Shown here in pieces: positions 17,000-28,117 of a DNA stretch of 28,582 nucleotides. A model generated the notes under the pieces. The model ran no database searches and was not told the DNA's origin. It worked only from the letters and a program-made list of their open reading frames with translations. Source of the stretch: Sphaerosporella brunnea (Eukaryota; Ascomycota; Pezizomycetes; Pezizales; Pyronemataceae); the NCBI GenBank assembly GCA_008704415.1, contig VXIS01000466.1, positions 1 through 28,582 of the forward strand. The letters run 5' to 3'. Every line of letters starts with the position of its first letter. Position 1 is the stretch's first letter. The position numbers and the translations under genes are program-made.

Positions 17000-19880
17000 G
17001 AAACGCCGCCTGACGCAGGACATGCTCAATGCTTCAGGTCCTCTCGCTGGAGTTGGCATCTCCGCTTCTCAGCTGCCATCGGCCTCCCACCAGGATTCAT
17101 CAGATATAGTTTTCACGGCAGGTATGCTAGAGTATCCGAGCAGGCTGAGTGAAATCTCATTGGATGCGAGATATGGCTAGGAAGGCCACCAGCGATGTTG
17201 TCTTTGTATACCTTACTCCCAATATACCCCAGCCCCGACTCATTGTGCCACTGACTGCCTGTCTATCACGGTCCAGGTGCACCTCCGCCTTTCCGTGTGA
17301 GATTGGTGCTCTGCTTGCAGGTGGTTTCCGGTCGTCTCAGCGGTCCCTACAGTGTTCATTGATCTGGGGTCTTCAAACTGCGCAGTGCGCATCCAGCTGA
17401 CTCAAAGTAGGTGTCTATTGGGCGAATAGTCAGATCATGGCTTACCTACGTAAGACCCTGCAGTTTGGGACTACACGTATCTGAACAGCCATTCAGGTTA
17501 TAGCCAGCGTTTGTTGGAATTTGACTCATCTGGGTTATCTCAAACCACATGCCTCACGGGCGGACTTGGCAGCCGGGAATGGGTTGGGGATGCACTTCTC
17601 AGCGCCAGGCTTAGGGGGCTGCTGTTACGAGAACACCACGCGTCGGGTTTGTTCCGGTCGGGGTTTTCCAGGGTCAGATAGCTCTAGTGACCAGTGGGCT
17701 AGAAGTTATCCAGACAACTCAGTCTAGTAGCCGTCAGCACTGTTTATATATCAGTGTTTTTGTCCGTGTATATGACCGCAACGACGGGCCAGACCGAGAG
17801 GCGGGAAGGGAGGGGATTTTGATGCCCATATACAAGGACGTCATCGTTGTATGAGCGGCGAGCCGTTGCTCGCTGCAAGTCCCTATCGCTGCTTCGTTTC
17901 TTTTTCACAGCCTTCTTGGTGTCGCCTTTTCCTCTCTTCTCTTGGCTCATTCTACTCTCTCCCAACTCTTTCCCTTTGGATCTCTCCTGCATCGTTTTTA
18001 AGGTCTTGTTACCGCTGGTGTTGGGGCTATGCGGCTGAGGGCTCGTTCACCACAACACCTTCCATCGCTACAAAGACAGTGATGGCAGGTGTGGCAGTCC
18101 GTGCCGCGGGAGGTACGGTGTCGCAGTGCGACGTTGGTGGGCAGTTACCAATGCGGGGACAGTTCAGCGCCATGAGCATGTTGTACCACCGGGTGTCCTG
18201 GTGTCTAAAGCTTTGGCCGGGAACAGTAGAGTGGAGTTAGGCAAGCATCAGTCCAGCCTACAGCATGTTTTTACTGCAAAATTTTAGCTTCTGCGCAGAC
18301 CACGTTTGCGGTTGGCAGAGCAAGCAACGACGTTGTTCGACTTGAACGGCGTATCGATCATTTCTTGGTTTTGTCTGCAGAGTTGGTTCCGACGAGAGTG
18401 GAGCCATTCAACGCCTTGTACAGTTCCCGGCGCTGTCTTCTGAAACATTGTGGCCATTGCGGCCGGAAAGAGAGCGTCGCTGCGGGTGCTGTTGTGTGGC
18501 AGGGGAGTTTTGGCGTTAACGAGTACATGGCGCTTTTTGAGTGTCAACAAAGCGGTCTGGGTGAGATGCAAGGTCGCGTCTTGTTCTCCGTATCAGGACA
18601 CGATGAGGGTTGACATTTTTGTTGACGTATCAACGTTATACATATTTCGATGCGTGTGTCATGCCTCTGGTTGGCTAAGAATTTAGAATGCACCTTGAAA
18701 TTATCAAAAACTGCCTGACTTTTTCCGCGTCTAGCAAGAGACTGAATCCGTGAGTCACCAGTGTATAGATAGGCTCACTTCGGAACTTAAAACACTGGGT
18801 CCCCAGGTGGACGGGTTTTATACAGTTCACATTGAGTGCTTTTTCTTTTCGTTCTGATCATAATGTATTTGGTGATATGTGGCCATGACATATATAGAGG
18901 AGAGAACCCTGGGACTCAGGGCCTACTACTGGTGCATGCGGCTCTCTCAAGGAAAGCAAATCAAGAAAATCGAATGCGAAAAGAGCGAATCGAAAACCCA
19001 ATATCTGCTTTAACCCTTCAGTGAGAGCGATCCCTATATCGACTTGGCGTGCTTCCTCCCCGACCGACCCACTACCATGTCCAGCCCTCTGCCCATAGGC
19101 ACGCCCGCTTGTAACGCCCGAAAGATCTCAAACATCGATGTGTCCTCGATGTCCGGCATATTTCACCCTTAGGAACGTGGGCTTTTTGCTGCCTAAAACC
19201 ATGATCCCAACAATACAATCGGCCCCGCTCGGGCATCGAAAGAGTCCAAGTTACCGCCGACTGCGGTTTATGGGGGTTAGGTGCCTCTGCCTACCCACAG
19301 AGGGGCCCCACATTGCCGGGTTGCGGACCCAGGTCGATCGGTATAAGCGCACACACAAGAGTATCAGTTGCTCGCTGCGCACGATATAGTTCCATTCCGT
19401 CTCGATCGGGGGTTCACTGCAATCGCTATCGCCTTGCTAACTGGCGTTAAACGTTCATTCCGACATGTTGCCATGCGGACTATCGGCTGAGGTTAATAAT
19501 GAGTGGTAGCAAGCGAGTCGCGGGGGCAAATGAGTTGTTGCATCAAAACCGTACACCCTACCTCGCCTGGTAGAGCGGACACACACGCGGCCACACCTTT
19601 TGCTCCATCATCCTCCATATCGCGTTGTCACCATCGTCCGGCAACAATACTACCAGACAACTTCATCACTTGACGTTACTGAATGGTATCCATATCAAAA
19701 CCATGACTTGATGCAATAATGATCCCTGGACGTCGGTGCATCCTTGTGCTTATGTTGCGAATACGGTTATCAGACCTGGTTTCCTGTGTTATCATGTAAG
19801 AAGAGTCAGGTGTAGCAATGCGGAGTAAGTAAGCCCATGTCTAGGAATGGCTACCATCAGCATCGGCTAGTTATTAACCA
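17000..19880. other. 2.9-kb region without recognisable genes
   Basis: Frames are short on both strands. The plus strand at 17885-17990 is strongly pyrimidine-rich (for example TTTTCCTCTCTTCTCTTGGC), as in the CT-rich leaders before some fungal transcription starts, but no gene downstream can be supported. No repeat family seen elsewhere in the window occurs here. Confidence 0.35.
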
Positions 19881-19883
19881 GGT

Positions 19884-19999
19884 ACAAGTGAACATCCGTG
19901 TGGTGACCACACGGTGTGCAGTCATCAGTACAGCGCCACTTAATGCAAAGTCATATGTTCGTCGCAGTCAGGGCGTATGTGTGTGAAACACGGCGCAGT
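19884..19999 (+). repeat. 116-bp dispersed repeat with hairpin, copy 2
   Basis: Same orientation and length as 8917-9032. The hairpin is CCGTGTGG-TGA-CCACACGG (19896-19914). Downstream similarity continues weakly to the CTATATAGAGATAG patch near 20174. Confidence 0.7.
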
Positions 20000-20488
20000 T
20001 GCTCTCATTCAGTGTCGTCACTAAAGCTCCTCCACGGCTGCGCTCCAAAATGATAGAACCGCGCAGTCGCTTCGCTCCAAAATCCGACGGTTGGAAACTT
20101 AGGGTTGAGCCATGGGAAAACGCCACCGCCAAACGCCACCGTAAAACGCCACCGGGGATCGCCACACCAACTGCCCTATATAGAGATAGATTATCAACGG
20201 CCGTTCAGTAAAAGGTCTACCAACAGGAGGTTCCAATACAACCTATTCAGCCCTCCTTCCTTATGGTGGCCGATGAACCACACTCTCAAATGTTCTGCTC
20301 TGGTTCTCGAATCTAATAGCTTGTACAATTCTCCGTCGCAGCGCCGTTTGCCATCGAACCGGGGCTGTGGAGGCAGTTGACAGTGCCGATACACCGATAT
20401 TTCACTTTCGGACAGTGTGATATCCAGTGAGACAACATGGCGCTGATATTGTTCACCAACTATGCGAGAGTGACGGTTTGGCGGTGAA

Positions 20489-21007
20489 ATGGTCCCGCAG
20501 GTTACTGCCGCAACCGGCATCACGTGTGAACGGGATTTCCACCACAAGCCATATTGGCGATTACTGTCAAGGCTTCACCGGCAGAGCTCCAATCAAAGTG
20601 CTCCACTCAAGCTGGCAGGCGTCCGAGATCGACTCCCCGGCGAGAGTGTGTTCGAGGATGGTCCTACGACTCACGTCACAGGTGTCACAGTGGACCGCAC
20701 CAAAGTGCTCGCCTATTTCAAGCGCACCATAATCACGGCTGAACATTCCGACGAATCCACCACAGCGATCGACGTGTGTGAGCATCGCCTGGTGTGGCTG
20801 CTGGACGATGAAGAACACATGGTCCAAGCCGGCGATGATGAGAGCGCAGTACTTGCCGCAGGTGTCATCGGCCTTGGTTTTATCGGGATGTTTGTGACGC
20901 TGTTAACGGAGGAGCAAACGGTTTCTGGTGATACCAGAACCCTGCCCGAAACTCTGGGGATGATGGTTCTGCTGAAACAGATAGCTGCTGTGACGGGCTG
21001 GGAATGA
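20489..21007 (+). CDS. Hypothetical protein fragment with one possible membrane segment
   Basis: A 172-codon open frame ends at TGA 21005-21007. The part from about residue 50 has balanced composition and acidic patches (VCEHRLVWLLDDEEHMVQAGDDES). A hydrophobic run (SAVLAAGVIGLGFIGMFVTL) follows at about residues 119-138 and could cross a membrane. The C-terminal tail is LPETLGMMVLLKQI. No domain is recognised. The ATG at 20489 is simply the first in the frame, and the true gene may begin in an upstream exon. No other long frame opposes it after 20547, which favours coding. I hold this as the most gene-like single frame in the right half, with modest confidence. Confidence 0.35.
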   Translation: MVPQVTAATGITCERDFHHKPYWRLLSRLHRQSSNQSAPLKLAGVRDRLPGESVFEDGPTTHVTGVTVDRTKVLAYFKRTIITAEHSDESTTAIDVCEHRLVWLLDDEEHMVQAGDDESAVLAAGVIGLGFIGMFVTLLTEEQTVSGDTRTLPETLGMMVLLKQIAAVTGWE

Positions 21008-21583
21008 GCAGGATATGAGGCTGTTTGCGTTTGCCCTGACTTCTTGGTTTTGTTTTTTTCTGTGGGCTATCGAAGATCCACCGCATGGGGAATTCGGCAG
21101 GCAGTGGGGACAAGTTGGTTTTTTTTTTGTTTGTAGGACAGCCGAGTTTTATCTGCAAAATTGTCCTGGCAATGCGTGACCAGATATCCAAACAACAATT
21201 TGGGCTCTGGGCAATCCCCGCGAGCTCCGAACCTGTGTGAATGTGGCGATATCTGGCACGGCGCAAGAAAGGATGACGGAGGAATGCAAGACAAACGGAC
21301 TGCATCGACGAGTGCCCGAGTGAAACCGGGGGCATCGCGCAGGTTCTGTGGCAAGGCGGGGTGGATGGTGAATTACCACCAATTGGATATCACTAAGCTC
21401 GGAATTGAACATGCGATGGGGCAGCAACAGGGAGACAGCAAGGATTTGCGCGATTCTCACTGCACCGTTGAACCAGTGAATCTGTGGGGCCGTTTTTTCG
21501 TGTTCAGAGACACTAGACTGCAACCGTTGGTAGTTAATTTAACATAAGATCCAGGCTGGGGTCGAAAACGGTACATACTCGGC

Positions 21584-21887
21584 GATTTCAACAGTATTGG
21601 GACACGCTATTTACCCGGCTTTGGGAGGCAGGGTGTCCGGCGTAGAGTAGAGCTCCAGCCTCGCGGTCGAGCGAGACCCCACCGCTTCCAATCCACCTGT
21701 GTCACAGCCTATCGAAGTGCTATCCAGTCTACTGCTAGATACATCATGGCGCGCTCAATAGTCCATAGAGGTAGGCAGTGGAGCTGAAACAAAGAGAGAA
21801 GGGAGGAGGACGAGCAGGCGTGAAGTTCGCCCCGGACAACCCCTGTCCAAAGCCGGGTAAATAGCGTGTCCCAATACTTTTGAAATC
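21584..21887. repeat. 41-bp inverted repeat pair
   Basis: Bases 21584-21624 and 21847-21887 are reverse complements at 40 of 41 positions, with core GTATTGGGACACGCTATTTA. Weaker pairing continues inward (GGGTGTCCGG with CCGGACAACC). The arms are 222 bases apart. It could be a decayed miniature element, but the outer ends diverge and no duplication is visible. Confidence 0.75.
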
Positions 21888-21889
21888 CC

Positions 21890-22110
21890 CGGGTACGTGA
21901 TGTAGTCGGAGCTGGTAGATTTACTGGACAGATACAATCTGCGATATACAGAAGGGTGTATGTTCAATCAGGGGAACACGTGTGATAACTAGGGTGATAT
22001 AGTCGGGATGCAACTACACAGCAGACGGAGGTGGTCAATGCACCAGGGCAGAGACGATGTACGATATAAAGAAGGGTCTATTTTGAATCCCGGGTGATGT
22101 AGTCAGGTCA
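21890..22110 (+). repeat. Short degenerate repeats GGTGATRTAGTC and GATATAYAGAAGGGT
   Basis: TGATGTAGTCGG (21899), GTGATATAGTCGGG (21992) and GTGATGTAGTCAGG (22095) recur at about 95-105-base intervals. CGATATACAGAAGGGTGTAT and CGATATAAAGAAGGGTCTAT lie between them. This looks like an old tandem duplication of about 100 bases. Confidence 0.45.
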
Positions 22111-23101
22111 AAAAGGTAGTCTGTGATCCTACCGCGTCCTTCATCTGGACACAATAATGGACATTCGATGAGGACAAGCTTTTCCTGTCAACATCTCGTC
22201 AGTGGCAGGCCATCTATCCGGACCTCCTACTGCCATAACCAATGCGTAGAATCCACTCGATCTCCCATTGTTGACTGGCCTGCATTTCACCATGAGAACG
22301 AGAAGGCAGTGAGCACTTCTTGCCGGATGGAAAGCGGCATTTTTTGGGTCAGAAGCCAAATAGATGCGCTGGCTTCCAGTGAAATTGTGCGAAAATGCTA
22401 CGACATCTAACAATCAGAGGCGCAAAGGGCAAGGAAGATGCTGGTCCATGGCGGACTGGGAGCGGGGGTGTTGAGCGTGGTAAACTGGGCGGTGAATCGT
22501 GGAACACAGAGCAAGGAACGGAATTTATTTTTTCAACAGTCTTCCAGCCGGTTACTGTGGAAGATATTGTTAGATGCGGGGTCGCGACCCCCCATCTATC
22601 GTTGCATCTGCGGATCCAACCCGCTGGCGTGGATACCGCTATCCAAATCGCTCGGAATTTCTTCTTCGCCAACGATAGAGTTATGGGAAATGCTCCACAA
22701 TCGTGGAGCCAAAAGATCGATAAGCCAAAACCTGATCCACCCGAAGATTGGCCTGCAGGTGACATATAGTCACCGCCACAGCAGAAAACAAGACCCAAGA
22801 CTGTGAGGCCGTATTAGACTTAGTAAACTCAGAGTCTCGGAGATTGATGGCACGACCCTTCCCGAAGTGCGAAAGCTGGTTTGGGACTTCTTTGGTCACG
22901 TTTCCTGTCTGGTAGGGGTGGTGGGGTTTGGTTGTTGCGGGCAATGCGGCCAAGAAATCCTATTCTGTTTGTCCCGGACCGTAGATAGACAGTACTGGGT
23001 CCCTCATCGGAACGGTGGGTGACGCCAACGGGCAGGGTACTCCCCTGGCAAGCTATGCAGGTATACACCATAATCAGAAGCGTGGAAAAAAAAAACAAAG
23101 G

Positions 23102-23199
23102 CTGCACGCACCGGGATTCGAACCAGGATTTGCCTATCGGACTGCAGTATCTTTGGAAGTCACTGAAGGGCGGCACGCTCTACCGTTGGGATATGCGGA
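23102..23199 (-). tRNA. tRNA-like sequence, possibly intron-bearing or a pseudogene (left arm)
   Basis: On the minus strand there is a perfect B-box (GGTTCGAATCC) and an A-box-like AACGGTAGAGCG. A 3' segment TGCGTGC pairs with GTCCGCA at the 5' end at six of seven positions (one wobble). The T-stem has one mismatch and the D-stem is poor. The spacing is long enough for an intron of about 28 bases in the anticodon loop, but I cannot assign an anticodon. A run of ten T follows within eight bases, as a Pol III terminator would. It is best called tRNA-derived: a degenerate gene or a SINE head. Confidence 0.4.
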
Positions 23200-24346
23200 C
23201 TTAGCTGTTCTTAAGAACTTCAAAGGCTCATGCAGATCAAGTTCGCTGTCACCCTTCGGTCCCCAGATGGAATCCTGTGATTCTTTTGATTGGCGGAATA
23301 CAGCATATGAGGCAGTACCCTCTCCTCAATGCCTCAATACTTCTCGAAAGCAGCATGGTAGCCATCATTGATGCCGGGGTTACGACGAAGTTCAATCACT
23401 CAACTTTGCGCAGCGACAACCACAACACCGCAACGTTTTCGCTTCTTCTGCGAACACACACCTATCAAAGCCAAAGAAAATTTACAATCCAAGAGAATAC
23501 ATGATCAATTTGAATCTACAAACGTGCCAGCCAGCCAAACCGACTGCTTGTCTCCCAATACCTGCCGTACCATCCACTCGCCGCAATCGCCGCGACGACT
23601 CGGGAGGGCATACTCCCCCAGAGGTCTTCCATCAGATTTGGCTCGATCATCTCCCATCCTGTGGAAGAACTTCAGCCAACCTTGCTTTGATTGTGTCATG
23701 GCCGCCTCGTGTATCGGCCTCACAAAATGACTGCGCACAATCCCGCCAGCCATGAAATGTTTTTTTCGTTTCTCTTAATGGATAAGCTCCGGGACTTCTG
23801 CCAAACACCCAACGCTTCACATCCACCCCCAACTATTTCGGAATCCAGGTTTGCCGCAGCTACAGATTCCAAGTGAAAACACTCAAAGACCCTGAAGGCA
23901 GACTAGCTGCGTTCTTGCGTTGCCGGGTGTCGGCCACATACCGCTGCCTCACACCAAGGCTCAGTCGCCGGCAAAAAGAGCCCCCATGAAGTCACAATAG
24001 AGCCTCAGGCCGTTATACGTGATCACCCCTGCGACCAGCAGGCTGTAGCTGCCAGACAACCCGCACGAGGACACAGCGACCGGATCCCGGAGACAGGTCG
24101 CGAACCCAGGGCGGGCCGGACAGCTGTAAGAGCCGCGATGCCACCCGGCTGTACAACCGGGGCCCCTGGAATCCTCCGTGAGCCCGCGACCTCCATGACT
24201 TTGCTGAGAATACAGCATGCCCACCTACCTACCGTGCCCTACCGGCTTCAGCTATGAAAGCTGGACGAGGTTAGGTTGCTGGCGTGCGAGGCCCTAATGA
24301 AACTACGACTGGGCGCCGACCAGAGACAGAGACCGATGAGGATATT

Positions 24347-24354
24347 GACATGAT
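24347..24354 (+). repeat. Target-site duplication GACATGAT (left)
   Basis: It matches GAGATGAT at 24893-24900 at seven of eight bases. Confidence 0.65.
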
Positions 24355-24892
24355 CAGGGCTGTCAAAAGTCCGGCCACTCCGGCTTTGAGCGCGGCCTGA
24401 ACCGGACTGATTGAAACGGGCTTTTGAAATCACGGCCCGTTTGGACCAGGCTTTTTGGATCGGGACCCAGGCGCATACGGGAACCCGCCGTACCCGGCGC
24501 CCGGCGGGCCCGCCAGGCATCTGTAGTTTTTTGCTTACAAATACGTCAAGGAACGAAACATGAACGCGAGATTCAGATTCAACAACCTGAAGGACCTCCA
24601 GATACCCCTCCATCTCCGCCGCCCGCTGTTCCCAGTCTTTTGATTGCGATTGACACTTTAGCTGCGGCGGAACGAGCACCGAACGTCTAGTGCTTTTAGT
24701 GGCCCCGCATTCAGCACAATGACCGACCCGACCTTAATTCTGCATACCGGGCACTGGCCGGCATCTATCCTATATCCAGGTTTTGCTTATGCCGGCCCGA
24801 ACCTGTCGGGCTTGCCACCTCACCGGCCCGACCTGACCCACTCCGTGGGGCCTTATTTGACCTGGCGGCCAGCCGGACTATTGACCGCCCTG
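24355..24892. mobile_element. Non-autonomous hAT element, 538 bp (CAGGGCTG family)
   Basis: The ends CAGGGCTGTCAAAAGTCCGG and (inward) CAGGGCGGTCAATAGTCCGG differ at two positions. Near-perfect 8-bp duplications GACATGAT and GAGATGAT flank it. The interior shares GC-rich blocks with 14627-15131 and 3100-3295. It has no transposase frame. A minus-strand frame of 143 codons (24679-24248) is mostly element sequence and is not a gene. Its mirror lies at 26328-26865. Confidence 0.82.
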
Positions 24893-24900
24893 GAGATGAT
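24893..24900 (+). repeat. Target-site duplication GAGATGAT (right)
   Basis: Follows the CCCTG terminus of the 538-bp hAT element. Confidence 0.65.
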
Positions 24901-25609
24901 CGAGCCGGATTTCTGTAAGATTTCCTGCACACCACGAGTACCGTGAGTCGAATGGGCTGCTCGATAAGTGGACATGCGGTCGCGCAGCATCATCAGGCCC
25001 ATACCGCCTCAACCGCTGGAACCCCGGACTCGGACAAGTGTACATTTGGAGTCTTTTTCCTGGATATGCCGACGACGCCTTGGAAAGACTGGTGATGTAG
25101 GGAAGTGGGTCGGATGTGCGGTGAAGGAGTCCATCTGAACTCATCTCCTGTATCGGCTGATCTGATGTTTCAATAACGAGACAACTAATAATTCAACGCC
25201 AAGCTTCCGGCTTCTTCGCAGAGTCCTCCCTTAGTTTACACACTCTTGCTTACACCCAAACATAGCGTTTTTGCGCGGAACTGGGCAGGTGTGGCTTTGT
25301 AGTCAGCCTTGCCGGGTTTCCAGCCTGTGGGAGTACGAACAACGGCTTGTTACTACTTCACACGATATTGCCCCGTCCACACCCAGGGGTCATCGAAACG
25401 CCACCGCTTGCGAACCATTCTCACAGCCGTGGGCTTCTCGGAAACGCTAGTCCACGGCGTTTGGCTGCGTAATTCGGCTGCTATGCAACGATTATGTCAT
25501 AATGAGCCTTTCCTCCTGTACCAACCTCGATGCACTGGCTGTTTAACATGTCTCCACACTCGATCGCTACGGTACCCTGGGCGGCGTCACCACGGCGGCG
25601 TGCGCTTTG
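24901..25609. other. Unassigned sequence leading to the palindrome centre
   Basis: Read on the minus strand from 25480, one frame has plausible composition (MVRKRWRFDDPWVWTGQYRV, two stop codons, then PTGWKPGKADYKATPAQF). It may be a decayed coding sequence. The plus strand is open from 25309 through the centre to 25653, but its last 15 codons are palindrome sequence, so its stop is set by the inversion. Confidence 0.3.
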
Positions 25610-25610
25610 T
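25610..25610. other. Palindrome centre (one-base spacer)
   Basis: The centre reads GCGCTTTG-T-CAAAGCGC. There is essentially no loop between the arms. Confidence 0.95.
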
Positions 25611-26327
25611 CAAAGCGCACGCCGCCGTGGTGACGCCGCCCAGGGTACCGTAGCGATCGAGTGTGGAGACATGTTAAACAGCCAGTGCATCGAGGTTGGT
25701 ACAGGAGGAAAGGCTCATTATGACATAATCGTTGCATAGCAGCCGAATTACGCAGCCAAACGCCGTGGACTAGCGTTTCCGAGAAGCCCACGGCTGTGAG
25801 AATGGTTCGCAAGCGGTGGCGTTTCGATGACCCCTGGGTGTGGACGGGGCAATATCGTGTGAAGTAGTAACAAGCCGTTGTTCGTACTCCCACAGGCTGG
25901 AAACCCGGCAAGGCTGACTACAAAGCCACACCTGCCCAGTTCCGCGCAAAAACGCTATGTTTGGGTGTAAGCAAGAGTGTGTAAACTAAGGGAGGACTCT
26001 GCGAAGAAGCCGGAAGCTTGGCGTTGAATTATTAGTTGTCTCGTTATTGAAACATCAGATCAGCCGATACAGGAGATGAGTTCAGATGGACTCCTTCACC
26101 GCACATCCGACCCACTTCCCTACATCACCAGTCTTTCCAAGGCGTCGTCGGCATATCCAGGAAAAAGACTCCAAATGTACACTTGTCCGAGTCCGGGGTT
26201 CCAGCGGTTGAGGCGGTATGGGCCTGATGATGCTGCGCGACCGCATGTCCACTTATCGAGCAGCCCATTCGACTCACGGTACTCGTGGTGTGCAGGAAAT
26301 CTTACAGAAATCCGGCTCGATCATCTC

Positions 26328-26865
26328 CAGGGCGGTCAATAGTCCGGCTGGCCGCCAGGTCAAATAAGGCCCCACGGAGTGGGTCAGGTCGGGCCGGTGA
26401 GGTGGCAAGCCCGACAGGTTCGGGCCGGCATAAGCAAAACCTGGATATAGGATAGATGCCGGCCAGTGCCCGGTATGCAGAATTAAGGTCGGGTCGGTCA
26501 TTGTGCTGAATGCGGGGCCACTAAAAGCACTAGACGTTCGGTGCTCGTTCCGCCGCAGCTAAAGTGTCAATCGCAATCAAAAGACTGGGAACAGCGGGCG
26601 GCGGAGATGGAGGGGTATCTGGAGGTCCTTCAGGTTGTTGAATCTGAATCTCGCGTTCATGTTTCGTTCCTTGACGTATTTGTAAGCAAAAAACTACAGA
26701 TGCCTGGCGGGCCCGCCGGGCGCCGGGTACGGCGGGTTCCCGTATGCGCCTGGGTCCCGATCCAAAAAGCCTGGTCCAAACGGGCCGTGATTTCAAAAGC
26801 CCGTTTCAATCAGTCCGGTTCAGGCCGCGCTCAAAGCCGGAGTGGCCGGACTTTTGACAGCCCTG
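26328..26865. mobile_element. Mirror copy of the 538-bp hAT element
   Basis: Exact mirror of 24355-24892 through the palindrome. It is not an independent insertion. Confidence 0.82.
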
Positions 26866-28019
26866 ATCATGTCAATATCCTCATCGGTCTCTGTCTCTGG
26901 TCGGCGCCCAGTCGTAGTTTCATTAGGGCCTCGCACGCCAGCAACCTAACCTCGTCCAGCTTTCATAGCTGAAGCCGGTAGGGCACGGTAGGTAGGTGGG
27001 CATGCTGTATTCTCAGCAAAGTCATGGAGGTCGCGGGCTCACGGAGGATTCCAGGGGCCCCGGTTGTACAGCCGGGTGGCATCGCGGCTCTTACAGCTGT
27101 CCGGCCCGCCCTGGGTTCGCGACCTGTCTCCGGGATCCGGTCGCTGTGTCCTCGTGCGGGTTGTCTGGCAGCTACAGCCTGCTGGTCGCAGGGGTGATCA
27201 CGTATAACGGCCTGAGGCTCTATTGTGACTTCATGGGGGCTCTTTTTGCCGGCGACTGAGCCTTGGTGTGAGGCAGCGGTATGTGGCCGACACCCGGCAA
27301 CGCAAGAACGCAGCTAGTCTGCCTTCAGGGTCTTTGAGTGTTTTCACTTGGAATCTGTAGCTGCGGCAAACCTGGATTCCGAAATAGTTGGGGGTGGATG
27401 TGAAGCGTTGGGTGTTTGGCAGAAGTCCCGGAGCTTATCCATTAAGAGAAACGAAAAAAACATTTCATGGCTGGCGGGATTGTGCGCAGTCATTTTGTGA
27501 GGCCGATACACGAGGCGGCCATGACACAATCAAAGCAAGGTTGGCTGAAGTTCTTCCACAGGATGGGAGATGATCGAGCCAAATCTGATGGAAGACCTCT
27601 GGGGGAGTATGCCCTCCCGAGTCGTCGCGGCGATTGCGGCGAGTGGATGGTACGGCAGGTATTGGGAGACAAGCAGTCGGTTTGGCTGGCTGGCACGTTT
27701 GTAGATTCAAATTGATCATGTATTCTCTTGGATTGTAAATTTTCTTTGGCTTTGATAGGTGTGTGTTCGCAGAAGAAGCGAAAACGTTGCGGTGTTGTGG
27801 TTGTCGCTGCGCAAAGTTGAGTGATTGAACTTCGTCGTAACCCCGGCATCAATGATGGCTACCATGCTGCTTTCGAGAAGTATTGAGGCATTGAGGAGAG
27901 GGTACTGCCTCATATGCTGTATTCCGCCAATCAAAAGAATCACAGGATTCCATCTGGGGACCGAAGGGTGACAGCGAACTTGATCTGCATGAGCCTTTGA
28001 AGTTCTTAAGAACAGCTAA

Positions 28020-28117
28020 GTCCGCATATCCCAACGGTAGAGCGTGCCGCCCTTCAGTGACTTCCAAAGATACTGCAGTCCGATAGGCAAATCCTGGTTC
28101 GAATCCCGGTGCGTGCA
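28020..28117 (+). tRNA. tRNA-like sequence (right arm, mirror copy)
   Basis: Mirror of 23102-23199. B-box at 28096-28106; T-run (nine T) at 28125-28133. Confidence 0.4.

Larger units (their letters stand above)
22637..25609 (+). repeat. Left arm of giant palindrome (at least 2.97 kb)
   Basis: Every base pairs with the right arm. Position i matches the complement of 51220 minus i out to the homopolymer at 23086-23095, and of 51219 minus i beyond it. The only difference I found is ten A here against nine T at 28125-28133. The arm reaches the end of the window, so its true length is unknown. Confidence 0.97.

Noticed and set aside
18284..20360. ELYK-x-L similarity between minus-strand frames at 18.4 kb and 20.3 kb
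   Set aside because: Too short and low in identity; nucleotide similarity is confined to about 25 bases.
20429..20547. VTCGT motif in a minus-strand frame, possible fifth family copy
   Set aside because: No flanking block of the family (TDQF, HPVTDVD, SS-x-M) is present; five residues are not enough.
24248..24679. 143-codon minus-strand frame and its mirror at 26541-26972
   Set aside because: Most of it is hAT element sequence in a GC-rich context that lowers stop frequency.
25309..25653. 114-codon frame crossing the palindrome centre, with an almost identical mirror frame
   Set aside because: Its C-terminus is created by the inversion; the two frames differ only at the codon containing the centre base.
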